Of a stretch of 64,000 nucleotides of DNA, positions 39,301 through 52,700 are shown piece after piece. Under the pieces are notes generated by a model. That model did no database searches. It saw nothing but the letters and a program-made list of their open reading frames with translations, and had not been told where the DNA came from. The first letter of the stretch is position 1. Each line of letters begins with the position of its first letter. The position numbers and the translations under genes were made by a program. Source of the DNA: Saccoglossus kowalevskii (taxonomy: Eukaryota > Hemichordata > Enteropneusta > Harrimaniidae); contig NW_003146359.1 in NCBI RefSeq assembly GCF_000003605.2, positions 62,001 through 126,000 on the forward strand, in the 5' to 3' direction.

Positions 39301-42097
39301 TAGGTGATCGAACAATGTCTAAAGTTAAGCTGATTCGGGCATGGTTAGTACTTGCATGGGAGACTACCTGAGTAAACCAGCTGGAGTAAATTTTTGGTTG
39401 GTTCCATCACATACATGTCAAAGATATGAGGTAACGTTCGTGCATCATTTTTACTGTAATGTCAATTATTTATAGTAGAAAGACATTGAAATTTATGTAT
39501 TTTTTTTTCAAATTCATGGAAAGTTTTCGATTTTCCCTATTATTTTCAAAGAACAAGTTGTTGATGCGGTCGGCACATAGTGTGTTTTAGCTGTTAAATT
39601 ACCGTAAAAGTTGTTCAAAGTGAACGCAAAGTTGTACAAAGTGATTGCAAAGTTTGTAGATGTATATGCATGTTTGACCTAACTTGTTGGCATATAGAAA
39701 CCCGCAGTTGTAAAGTCAAAAAATGAATAAAAGCCAGATAAAAGCAGCCTATATGAGGAGAGTGTCACATGAGCTGATTGACTGTAAAAATGATAGAAAA
39801 CAGAGTGCACAGTTGGTAAAAGCGTTCGAAACGTTGGCGTGGCTGCTTGTATATTTAACCTAAGTCATTGGCACGACAACCCCGCAGTAAAATTTTCAAA
39901 ACATTAAGTAAATGTATAGAAAATGTCCTATATAGAAACAGATTATCGCCACTGGGAACCGACATTTCGAATACAAACAGCTTACAAAGTTGTGAAAACC
40001 GATTGCAAAGTTGGTAGATTCGATTGGGAATGTTACATATGATATTATACTGACGGGTCCTATATTTGAAATTTCGAAAACAAGAATACATATTTCGTAA
40101 AATGCTGTTAAAATAGCGTAGTGTTACTCGAAGCATGTAGAGGTCATAGGTCAATTCAAGAAGTAACCTGTGCAAACGCTATCAATTTTAAAACAGTTTC
40201 AAACATTAAATAGCCATCAATTCAGGTAAATTTCAAATTACTTAAACAATAGTGTGGGTAGGTGATCGAACAATGTCTAAAGTTAAGCTGATTCGGGCAT
40301 GGTTAGTACTTGCATGGGAGACTACCTGAGTAAACCAGCTGGAGTAAATTTTTGGTTGGTTCCATCACATACATGTCAAAGATATGAGGTAACGTTCGTG
40401 CATCATTTTTACTGTAATGTCAATTATTTATAGTAGAAAGACATTGAAATTTATGTATTTTTTTTCAAATTCATGGAAAGTTTTCGATTTTCCCTATTAT
40501 TTTCAAAGAACAAGTTGTTGATGCGGTCGGCACATAGTGTGTTTTAGCTGTTAAATTACCGTAAAAGTTGTTCAAAGTGAACGCAAAGTTGTACAAAGTG
40601 ATTGCAAAGTTTGTAGATGTAATTGCATGTTTGACCTAACTTGTTGGCATATAGAAACCCGCAGTCGTAAAGTCAAAAAATGAATAAAAGCCAAATAAAA
40701 GCAGCCTATATGAGCAGAGTGTCACATGAGCTGATTGACTGTAAAAATGACAGAAAACAGAGTGCACAGTTGGTAAAAGCGTTCGAAACGTTGGCGTGGC
40801 TGCTTGTATATTTAACCTAAGTCATTGGCACGACAACCCCGCAGTTAAATTTTCAAAACATTAAGTAAATGTATAGAAAATGTCCTATATAGAAACAGAT
40901 TATCGCCACTGGGAACCGACAATTCGAATACAAACAGCTTACAAAGTTGTGAAAACCGATTGCAAAGTTGGTAGATTCGATTGGAAATGTTACATATGAT
41001 ATTATACTGACGGGTCCTATAGTTGAAATTTCGAAAACAAGAATACATATTTCGTAAAATGCCGTTAAAATAGAGTAGTTTTACTCGAAGCATGTAAAGG
41101 TCATAGGTCAATTCAAGAAGTAACTTGTGCAAACGCTATCAATTTTAAAACAGTTTCAAACATTAAATAGCCATCAATTCAGGCAAATTTCAAATTACTT
41201 AAACAATAGTGTGGGTAGGTGATCGAACAATGTCTAAAGTTAAGCTGATTCGGGCATGGTTAGTACTTGCATGGGAGACTACCTGAGTAAACCAGCTGGA
41301 GTAAATTTTTGGTTGGTTCCATCACATACATGTCAAAGATATGAGGCAACGTTTGTGCATCATTTTTACTGTAATGTCAATTATTTATAGTAGAAAGACA
41401 TTGAAATTTATGTATTTTTTTCAAATTCATGGAAAGTTTTCGATTTTCCCTATTATTTTCAAAGAACAAGTTGTTGATGCGGTCGGCACATAGTGCGTTT
41501 TCGCTGTTAAATTACCGTAAAAAGTTGTTCAAAGTGAACGCAAAGTTGTACAAAGTGATTGCAAAGTTTGTAGATGTATATGCATGTTTGACCTAACTTG
41601 TTGGCATATAGAAACCCGCAGTTGTAAAGTCAAAAAATGAATAAAAGCCAGATAAAAGCAGCCTATATGAGCAGAGTGTCACATGAGCTGATTGACTGTA
41701 AAAATGACAGAAAACAGAGTGCACAGTTGGTAAAAGCGTTCGAAACGTTGGCGTGGCTGCTTGTATATTTAACCTATGTCATTGGCACGACAACCCCGCA
41801 GTTAAATTTTCAAAACATTAAGTAAATGTATAGAAAATGTCCTATATAGAAACAGATTATCGCCACTGGGAACCGACAATTCGAATACAAACAGCTTACA
41901 AAGTTGTGAAAACCGATTGCAAAGTTGGTAGATTCGATTGGGAATGTTACATATGATATTATACTGACGGGTTCTATAGTTGAAAGTTCGAAAACAAGAA
42001 TACATATTTCGTAAAATGCCGTTAAAATAGAGTAGTTTTACTCGAAGCATGTAAAGGTCATAGGTCAATTCAAGAAGTAACTTGTGCAAACGCTATC
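36357..42097. repeat. Monomers M39-M44: b-type block
   Basis: M39 and M40 are a near-identical pair sharing GATTTTGCTATT and CGCAGTCGTAAAG, both 956 bp. M41 and M42 carry the Q marker; M41 shares GTTATAATAGCG with M31. M43 is a Q-like front with a P tail. M44 has the unique junction TTTAACCTATGTC, one base from b-type, which leaves a plus-strand frame open there (41637-41825). Confidence 0.8.
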
Positions 42098-45000
42098 AAT
42101 TTTAAAACAGTTTCAAACATTAAATAGCCATCAATTCAGGCAAATTTCAAATTACTTAAACAATAGTGTGGGTAGGTGATCTAACAATGTCTAAAGTTAA
42201 GCTGATTCGGGCATGGTTAGTACTTGCATGGGAGACTACCTGAGTAAACCAGCTGGAGTAAATTTTTGGTTGGTTCCATCACATACATGTCAAAGATATG
42301 AGGCAACGTTCGTGCATCATTTTTACTGTAATGTCAATTATTTATAGTAGAAAGACATTGAAATTTATGTATTTTTTTCAAATTCATGGAAAGTTTTCGA
42401 TTTTCCCTATTATTTTCAAAGAACAAGTTGTTGATGCGATCGGCACATAGTGCGTTTTCGCTGTTAAATTACCGTAAAAAGTTGTTCAAAGTGAACGCAA
42501 AGTTGTACAAAGTGATTGCAAAGTTTGTAGATGTATATGCATGTTTGACCTAACTGGTTGGCATATAGAAACCCGCAGTTGTAAAGTAAAAAAATGAATA
42601 AAAGCCAGATAAAAGCAGCCTATATGAGCAGAGTGTCACATGAGCTGATTGACTGTAAAAATGACAGAAAACAGAGTGCACAGTTGGTAAAAGGGTTCGA
42701 AACGTTGGCGTGGCTGCTTGTATATTAAACCTACGTCATTGGCACGACAACCCCGCAGTTAAATTTTCAAAACATTAAGTAAATGTATAGAAAATGTCCT
42801 ATATAGAAACAGATTATCGCAACTGGGAACCGATAATTCGAATACAAACAGCTTACAAAGTTGTGAAAACCGATTGCAAAGTTGGTAGTCTCGATTGGGA
42901 ATGTTACATATGATATTATACTGACGGGTTCTATAGTTGAAAGTTCGAAAACAAGAATACATATTTCGTAAAATGCCGTTAAAATAGAGTAGTTTTACTC
43001 GAAGCATGTAAAGGTCATAGGTCAATTCAAGAAGTAACTTGTGCAAACGCTATCAATTTTAAAACAGTTTCAAACATTAAATAGCCATCAATTCAGGCAA
43101 ATTTCAAATTACTTAAACAATAGTGTGGGTAGGTGATCGAACAATGTCAAAAGTTAAGCTGATTCGGGCATGGTTAGTACTTGCATGGGAGACTACCTGA
43201 GTAAACCAGCTGGAGTAATTTTTTGGTTGGTTCCATCACATACATGTCAAAGATATGAGGCAACGTTCGTGCATCATTTTTACTGTAATGTAAATTATTT
43301 ATAGTAGAAAGACATTGAAATTTATGTATTTTTTTCAAATTCATGGAAAGTTTTCGATTTTCCCTATTATTTTCAAAGAACAAGTTGTTGATGCGGTTGG
43401 CACATAGTGCGTTGTCGCTGTTAAATTACCGTAAAAAGTTGTTCAAAGTGAACGCAAAGTTGTACAAAGTGATTGCAAAGTTTGTAGATGTATATGCATG
43501 TTTGACCTAACTTGTTGGCATATAGAAACCCGCAGTTGTAAAGTCAAAAAATGAATAAAAGCCAGATAAAAGCAGCCTATATGAGCAGAGTGTCACATGA
43601 GCTGATTGACTGTAAAATGACAGAAAACAGAGTGCACAGTTAGTAAAAGCGTTCGAAACGTTGGCGTGGCTGCTTGTATATTAAACCTACGTCATTGGCA
43701 CGACAACCCCGCAGTTAAATTTCAAACATTAAGTAAATGTATAGAAAAATGTCCTATATAGAAACATATATCGCCCACTGGGAACCGACAATTCGAATAC
43801 AAACAGCTTACAAAGTTGCGAAAACCGATTGCAAAGTTGGTAGATTCGATTGGGAATGTTACATATGATATTATACTGACGGGTCCTATAGTTGAAATTT
43901 CGAAAAGAAGAATACATGTTTCGTAAAATGCCGTTAAAATAGCGTAGTGTTACTCGAAGAATGTAGAGGTCATAGGTCAATTCAAGAAGTAACTTGTGCA
44001 AACGCTATCAATTTTAAAACAGTTTCAAACATTAAATAGCCATCAATTCAGGTAAATTTCAAATTACTTAAACAATAGTGTTGGTAGGTGATCGAACAAT
44101 GTCTAAAGTTAAGCTGATTCGGGCATGGTTAGTACTTGCATGGGAGACTACCTGAGTAAACCAGCTGGAGTAAATTTTTGGTTGGTTCCATCACATACAT
44201 GTCAAAGATATGAGGCAACGTTCGTGCATCATTTTTACTGTAATGTCAATTATTTATAGTAGAAAGACATTGAAATTTATGTATTTTTTTCAAATTCATG
44301 GAAAGTTTTCGATTTTGCTATTATTTTCAAAGAACAAGGTGTTGATGCGGTCGGCACATAGTGCGTTTTAGCTGTTAAATTACCGTAAAAAGTTGTTCAA
44401 AGTGAACGCAAAGTTGTACAAAGTGATTGCAAAGCTTGTATATGTATATGCATGTTTGACCTAACTTGTTGGCATATAGAAACCCGCAGTCGTAAAGTCA
44501 AAAAATGAATAAAAGCCAGATAAAAGCAGCCTATATGAGCAGAGTGTCACATGAGCTGATTGACTGTAAAAATGACAGAAAACAGAGTGCACAGTTGGTA
44601 AAAGCGTTCGAAACGTTGGCGTGGCTGCTTGTATATTTAACCTAAGTCATTGGCACGACAACCCCGCAGTTAAATTTTCAAAACATTAAGTAAATGTATA
44701 GAAAATGTCCTATATAGAAACAGATTATCGCCACTGGGAACCGACAATTCGAATACAAACAGCTTACAAAGTTGTGAAAACCGATTGCAAAGTTGGTAGA
44801 TTCGATTGGGAATGTTACATATGATATTATACTGACGGGTTCTATAGTTGAAAGTTCGAAAACAAGAATACATATTTCGTAAAATGCCGTTAAAATAGAG
44901 TAGTTTTACTCGAAGCATGTAAAGGTCATAGGTCAATTCAAGAAGTAACTTGTGCAAACGCTATCAATTTTAAAACAGTTTCAAACATTAAATAGCCATC

Positions 45001-48000
45001 AATTCAGGCAAATTTCAAATTACTTAAACAATAGTGTGGGTAGGTGATCGAACAATGTCTAAAGTTAAGCTGATTCGGGCAAGGTTAGTACTTGCATGGG
45101 AGACTACCTGAGTAAACCAGCTGGAGTAAATTTTTGGTTGGTTCCATCACATACATGTCAAAGATATGAGGCAACGTTCGTGCATCATTTTACTGTAATG
45201 TCAATTATTTATAGTAGAAAGACATTGAAATTTATATATTTTTTTCAAATTCATGGAAAGTTTTCGATTTTCCCTATTATTTTCAAAGAACAAGGTGTTG
45301 ATGCGGTCGGCACATAGTGCGTTTTAGCTGTTAAATTACCGTAAATAGTTGTTCAAAGTGAACGCAAAGTTGTACAAAGTGATTGCAAAGTTTGTAGATG
45401 TATATGCATGTTTGACCTAACTTGTTGGCATATAGAAACCCGCAGTTGTAAAGTCAAAAAATGAATAAAAGCCAGATAAAAGCAGCCTATATGAGCAGAG
45501 TGTCACATGAGCTGATTGACTGTAAAAATGACAGAAAACAGAGTGCACAGTTGGTAAAAGCGTTCGAAACGTTGGCGTGGCTGCTTGTATATTAAACCTA
45601 CGTCATTGGCACGACAACCCCGCAGTTAAATTTTCAAAACATTAAGTAAATGTATAGAAAATGTCCTATATAGAAACAGATTATGGCCACTGGGAACCGA
45701 CAATTCGAATACAAACAGCTTACAAAGTTGTGAAAACCGATTGCAAAGTTGGTAGATTCGATTGGGAATGTTACATATGATATTATACTGACGGGATCTA
45801 TAGTTGAAAGTTCGAAAACAAGAATACATATTTCGTAAAATGCCGTTAAAATAGAGTAGTTTTACTCGAAGCATGTAAAGGTCATAGGTCAATTCAAGAA
45901 GTAACTTGTGCAAACGCTATCAATTTTAAAACAGTTTCAAACATTAAATAGCCATCAATTCAGGTAAATTTCAAATTACTTAAACAATAGTGTGGGTAGG
46001 TCATCGAACAATGTCTAAAGTTAAGCTGATTCGGGCATGGTTAGTACTTGCATGGGAGACTACCTGAGTAAACCAGCTGGAGTAAATGTTTGGTTGGTTC
46101 CATCACATACATGTCAAAGATATGAGGCAACGTTCGTGCATCATTTTTACTGTAATGTCAATTATTTATAGTAGAAAGACATTGCAATTTATGTATTTTT
46201 TTCAAATTCATGTAAAGTTTTCGATTTTCCCTATTATTTTCAAAGAACAAGGTGTTGATGCGGTCGGCACATAGTGCGTTTTAGCTGTTAAATTACCGTA
46301 AAAAGTTGTTCAAAGTGAACGCAAAGTTGTACAAAGTGATTGCAAAGTTTGTAGATGTATATGCACGTTTGACCTAACTTCTTGGCATATAGAAACCCGC
46401 AGTTGTAAAGTCAAAAAATGAATAAAAGCCAGATAAATGCAGCCTATATGAGCAGAGTGTCACATGAGCTGATTGACTGTAAAAATGACAGAAAACAGAG
46501 TGCACAGTTGGTAAAAGCGTTCGAAACGTTGGCGTGGCTGCTTGTATATTTGTATATAGTCATTGGCACGACAACCCCGCAGTTAAATTTTCAAAACATT
46601 AAGTAAATGTATAGAAAATGTCCTATATAGAAACAGATTATGGCCACTGGGAACCGACAATTCGAATACAAACAGCTTACAAAGTTGTGAAAACCGATTG
46701 CAAAGTTGGTAGATTCGATTGGGAATGTTACATATGATATTATACTGACGGGTTCTATAGTTGAAAGTTCGAAAACAAGAATACATATTTCGTAAAATGC
46801 CGTTAAAATAGAGTAGTTTTACTCGAAGCATGTAAAGGTCATAGGTCAATTCAAGAAGTAACTTGTGCAAACGCTATCAATTTTAAAACAGTTTCAAACA
46901 TTAAATAGCCATCAATTCATGTAAATTTTAAATTACTTAAACAATAGTGTGGGTAGGTGATCGAACAATGTCTAAAGTTAAGCTGATTCGGGCATGGTTA
47001 GTACTTGCATGGGAGACTACCTGAGTAAACCAGCTGGAGTAAATTTTTGGTTGGTTCCATCACATACATGTCAAAGATATGAGGCAACGTTCGTGCATCA
47101 TTTTTACTGTAATGTCAATTATTTATAGTAGAAAGAAATTGCAATTTATGTATTTTTTTCAAATTCATGGAAAGTTTTCGATTTTCCCTATTATTTTCAA
47201 AGAACAAGGTGTTGATGCGGTCGGCACATAGTGCGTTTTAGCTGTTAAATTACCGTAAAAAGTTGTTCAAAGTGAACGCAAAGTTGTACAAAGTGATTGC
47301 AAAGTTTGTAGATGTATATGCATGTTTGACCTAACTTGTTGGCATATAGAAACCCGCAGTTGTAAAGTCAAAAAATGAACAAAAGCCAGATAAAAGCAGC
47401 CTATATGAGCAGAGTGTCACATGAGCTGATTGACTGTAAAAATGACAGAAAACCGAGTGCACAGTTGGTAAAAGCGTTCGAAACGTTGGCATGGCTGCTT
47501 GTATATTAAACCTACGTCATTGGCACGACAACCCCGCAGTTAAATTTTCAAAATATTAAGTAGATGTATAGAAAATGTCCTATATAGAAACAGATTATCG
47601 CCACTGGGAACCGACAATTCGAATACAAACAGCTTACAAAGTTGTGAAAACCGATTGCAAAGTTGGTAGATTCGATTGGGAATGTTACATATGATATTAT
47701 ACTGACGGGTCCTATAGTTGAAAGTTCGAAAACAAGAATACATATTTCGTAAAATGCCGTTAAAATAGAGTAGTTTTACTCGAAGCATGTAAAGGTCATA
47801 GGTCAATTCAAGAAGTAACTTGTGCAAACGCTATCAATTTTAAAACAGTTTCAAACATTAAATAGCCATCAATTCAGGTAAATTTCAAATTACTTAAACA
47901 ATAGTGTGGGTAGGTGATGGAACAATGTCTAAAGTTAAGCTGATTCGAGTATGCTTAGTACTTGCATGGGAGACTACCTGAGTAAACCAGCTGGAGTAAA

Positions 48001-49749
48001 TTTTTGGTTGGTTCCATCACATACATGTCAAAGATATGAGGCAACGTTCGTGCATCATTTTTACTGTAATGTCAATTATTTATAGTAGAAAGACATTGCA
48101 ATTTATGTATTTTTTTCAAATTCATGGAAAGTTTTCGATTTTCCCTATTATTTTCAAAGAACAAGGTGTTGATGCGGTCGGCACATAGTGCGTTTTAGCT
48201 GTTAAATTACCGTAAAAAGTTGTTCAAAGTGAACGCAAAGTTGTACAAAGTGATTGCAAAGTTTGTAGATGTATATGCATGTTTGACCTAACTTGTTGGC
48301 ATATAGAAACCCGCAGTTGTAAAGTCAAAAAATGAATAAAAGCCAGATAAAAGCAGCCTATATGAGCAGAGTGTCACATGAGCTGATTGACAGTAAAAAT
48401 GACAGAAAACAGAGTGCACAGTTGGTAAAAGCGTTCGAAACGTTGGCGTGGCTGCTTGTATATTTGTATATAGTCATTGGCACGACAACCCCGCAGTTAA
48501 ATTTTCAAAACATTAAGTAAATGTATAGAAAATGTCCTATATAGAAACAGATTATGGCCACTGGGAACCGACAATTCGAATACAAACAGCTTACAAAGTT
48601 GTGAAAACCGATTGCAAAGTTGGTAGATTCGATTGGGAATGTTACATATGATATTATACTGACGGGTTCTATAGTTGAAAGTTCGAAAACAAGAATACAT
48701 ATTTCGTAAAATGCCGTTAAAATAGAGTAGTTTTACTCGAAGCATGTAAAGGTCATAGGTCAATTCAAGAAGTAACTTGTGCAAACGCTATCAATTTTAA
48801 AACAGTTTCAAACATTAAATAGCCATCAATTCAGGTAAATTTCAAATTACTTAAACAATAGTGTGGGTAGGTAATCGAACAATGTCTAAAGTTAAGCTGA
48901 TTCGGGCATGGTTAGTACTTGCATGGGAGACTACCTGAGTAAACCAGCTGGAGTAAATTTTTGGTTGGTTCCATCACATACATGTCAAAGATATGAGGCA
49001 ACGTTCGTGCATCATTTTTACTGTAATGTCAATTATTTATAGTAGAAAGACATTGAAATTAATGTATTTTTTTCAAATTCATGAAAAGTTCTCGATTTTC
49101 CTTATTATTTTCAAAGAACAAGGTGTTGATGCGGTCGGCACATAGTGCGTTTTAGCTGTTAAATTACCGTAAAAAGTTGTTCAAAGTGAACGCAAAGTTG
49201 TACAAAGTGATTGCAAAGTTTGTAGATGTATATGCATGTTTGACCTAACTTGTTGGCATATAGAAACCCGCAGTTGTAAAGTCAAAAAATGAATAAAAGC
49301 CAGATAAAAGCAGCCTATATGAGCAGAGTGTCACATGAGCTGATTGACTGTAAAAATGACAGAAAACAGAGTGCACAGTTGGTAAAAGCGTTCGAAACGT
49401 TGGCGTGGCTGCTTGTATATTTGTATATAGTCATTGGCACGACAACCCCGCAGTTAAATTTTCAAAACATTAAGTAAATGTATAGAAAATGTCCTATATA
49501 GAAACAGATTATGGCCACTGGGAACCGACAATTCGAATACAAACAGCTTACAAAGTTGTGAAAACCGATTGCAAAGTTGGTAGATTCGATTGGGAATGTT
49601 ACATATGATATTATACTGACGGGTCCTATAGTTGAAAGTTCGAAAACAAGAATACATATTTCGTAAAATGCCGTTAAAATAGCGTAGTGTTACTCGAAGC
49701 ATGTAAAGATCATAGGTCAATTCAAGAAGTAACTTGTGCAAACGCTATC
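42098..49749. repeat. Monomers M45-M52: mixed a-, b- and c-type region
   Basis: Junction order is a (M45), a (M46), b (M47), a (M48), c (M49), a (M50), c (M51), c (M52). This is the most heterogeneous stretch. M46 joins an M9-like front to a Q-type tail with AGAAGAATACATGTTTCG. M50 and M51 closely resemble M5 and M6, including AAATATTAAGTAGATG and CGAGTATGCTTAGTAC. The c-type copies keep a 62-residue plus-strand frame open, which I do not regard as a gene. Confidence 0.8.
43613..43775. other. Cluster of one-base changes in M46
   Basis: TGTAAAATGAC, AAATTTCAAACATT, AGAAAAATGTCC and CATATATCGCCC each differ by one base from the array norm. Left of the patch M46 is M9-like and a-type; right of it the sequence is the AGAAGAATACATG family. 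The patch coincides with the change of family. Confidence 0.6.
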
Positions 49750-52700
49750 AATTTTAAAACAGTTTCAAACATTAAATAGCCATCAATTCAGGTAAATTTG
49801 AAATTCCTTAAACAATAATGTGGGTAGGTGATCGAACAATGTTTAAAGTTAAGCTGAATAGGGCATGGTTAGTACTTGCATGGGAGACTACCTGAGTAAA
49901 CCAGCTGGAGTAAATTTTTGGTTGGTTCCATCACATACATGTCAACGATATGAGGCAACGTTCGTGCATCATTTTTACTGTAATGTCAGTTATTTATTGT
50001 AGAAAGACATTGAAATTTATGTATTTTTTCAAATTCATGGACAGTTTTCGATTTTGCCTATTATTTTCAAAGAACAAGTTTTTGATGCGGTCGGCACATA
50101 GTGCGTTTTAGCTGTTAAATTACCGTAAAAATTGTTCAAAGTGAACGCAAAGTTGTACAAAGTGATTGCAAAGTTTGTAGATGTATATGCATGTTTGACC
50201 TAACTTGTTGGCATATAGAAACCCGCAGTTGTAAAGTCAAAAAATGAATAAAAGCCAGATAAAAGCAGCCTATATGAGCAGAGTGTCACATGAGCTGATT
50301 GACTGTAAAAATGACAGAAAACAGAGTGCACAGTTGGTAAAAGCGTTCGAAACGTTGGCGTGGCTGCTTGTATATTTAACCTAAGTCATTGGCACGACAA
50401 ACCCGCAGTTAAATTTTCAAAACATTAAGTAAATGTATAGAAAATGTCCTATATAGAAACAGATTATCGCCACTGGGAACCAACAATTCGAATACAAACA
50501 GCTTACAAAGTTGTGAAAACCGATTGCAAAGTTGGTAGATTCGATTGGGAATGTTACATATGATATTATACTGACGGGTTCTATAGTTGAAAGTTCGAAA
50601 ACAAGAATACATATTTCGTAAAATGCCGTTAAAATAGAGTAGTTTTACTCGAAGCATGTAAAGGTCATAGGTCAATTCAAGAAGTAACTTGTGCAAACGC
50701 TATCAATTTTAAAACAGTTTCAAACATTAAATAGCCATCAATTCAGGTAAATTTCAAATTACTTAAACAATAGTGTGGGTAGGTGATCGAACAATGTCTA
50801 AAGTTAAGCTGATTCGGGCATGGTTAGTACTTGCATGGGAGACTACCTGAGTAAACCAGCTGGAGTAAATTTTTGGTTGGTTCCATCACATACATGTCAA
50901 AGATATGAGGCAACGTTCGTGCATCATTTTTACTGTAACGTCAATTATTTATAGTAGAAAGACATTGAAATTTATGTATTTTTTTCAAATTCATGGAAAG
51001 TTTTCGATTTTCCCTATTATTTTCAAAGAACAAGGTGTTGATGCGGTCGGCACATAGTGCGTTTTAGCTGTTAAATTACCGTAAAAAGTTGTACAAAGTG
51101 AACGCAAAGTTGTACAAAGTGATTGCAAAGTTTGTAGATGTATATGCATGTTTGACCTAACTTGTTGGCATATAGAAACCCGCAGTTGTAAAGTCAAAAA
51201 ATGATTAAAAGCCAGATAAAAGCAGCCTATATGAGCAGAGTGTCACATGAGCTGATTGACTGTAAAAATGACAGAAAACAGAGTGCACAGTTGGTAAAAG
51301 CGTTCGAAACGTTGGCGTGGCTGCTTGTATATTTAACCTAAGTCATTGGCACGACAAACCCGCAGTTAAATTTTCAAAACATTAAGTAAATGTATAGAAA
51401 ATGTCCTATATAGAAACAGATTATGGCCACTGGGAACCGACAATTCGAATACAAACAGCTTACAAAGTTGTGAAAACCGATTGCAAAGTTGGTAGATTCG
51501 ATTGGGAATGTTACATATGATATTATACTGACGGGTTCTATAGTTGAAAGTTCGAAAACAAGAATACATATTTCGTAAAATGCCGTTAAAATAGAGTAGT
51601 TTTACTCGAAGCATGTAAAGGTCATAGGTCAATTCAAGAAGTAACTTGTGCAAACGCTATCAATTTTAAAACAGTTTCAAACATTAAATAGCCATCAATT
51701 CAGGTAAATTTCAAATTACTTAAACAATAGTGTGGGTAGGTGATCGAACAATGTCTAAAGTTAAGCTGATTCGGGCATGGTTAGTACTTGCATGGGAGAA
51801 TACCTGAGTAAACCAGCGGGAGTAAAATTTTGGTTGGTTCCATCACATACATGTCAAAGATATGAGGCAACGTTCGTGCATCATTTTTACTGTAATGTCA
51901 ATTATTTATAGTAGAAAGACATTGAAATTTATGTATTTTTTTCAAATTCATGGAAAGTTTTCGATTTTCCCTATTATTTTCAAAGAACAAGGTGTTGATG
52001 CGGTCGGCACATAGTGCGTTTTAGCTGTTAAATTACCGTAAAAAGTTGTACAAAGTGAACGCAAAGTTGTACAAAGTTATTGCAAAGTTTGTAGATGTAT
52101 ATGCACGTTTGACCTAACTTCTTGGCATATAGAAACCCGCAGTTGTAAAGTCAAAAAATGAATAAAAGCCAGATAAATGCAGCCTATATGAGCAGAGTGT
52201 CACATGAGCTGATTGACTGTAAAAATGACAGAAAACAGAGTGCACAGTTGGTAAAAGCGTTCGAAACGTTGGCGTGGCTGCTTGTATATTTGTATATAGT
52301 CATTGGCACGACAACCCCGCAGTTAAATTTTCAAAACATTAAGTAAATGTATAGAAAATGTCCTATATAGAAACAGATTATGGCCACTGGGAACCGACAA
52401 TTCGAATACAAACAGCTTACAAAGTTGTGAAAACCGATTGCAAAGTTGGTAGATTCGATTGGGAATGTTACATATGATATTATACTGACGGGTTCTATAG
52501 TTGAAAGTTCGAAAACAAGAAATACATATTTCGTAAAATGCCGTTAAAATAGAGTAGTTTTACTCGAAGCATGTAAAGGTCATAGGTCAATTCAAGAAGT
52601 AACTTGTGCAAACGCTATCAATTTTAAAACAGTTTCAAACATTAAATAGCCATCAATTCAGGTAAATTTCAAATTACTTAAACATAGTGTGGGTAGGTGA

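Noticed and set aside
48332-48520. Plus-strand 62-residue frame starting MNKSQIK, open in c-type monomers and M44
   Set aside because: It is open only where the junction variant happens to remove a stop. In a-type and b-type copies it ends early, and it crosses a subrepeat boundary.
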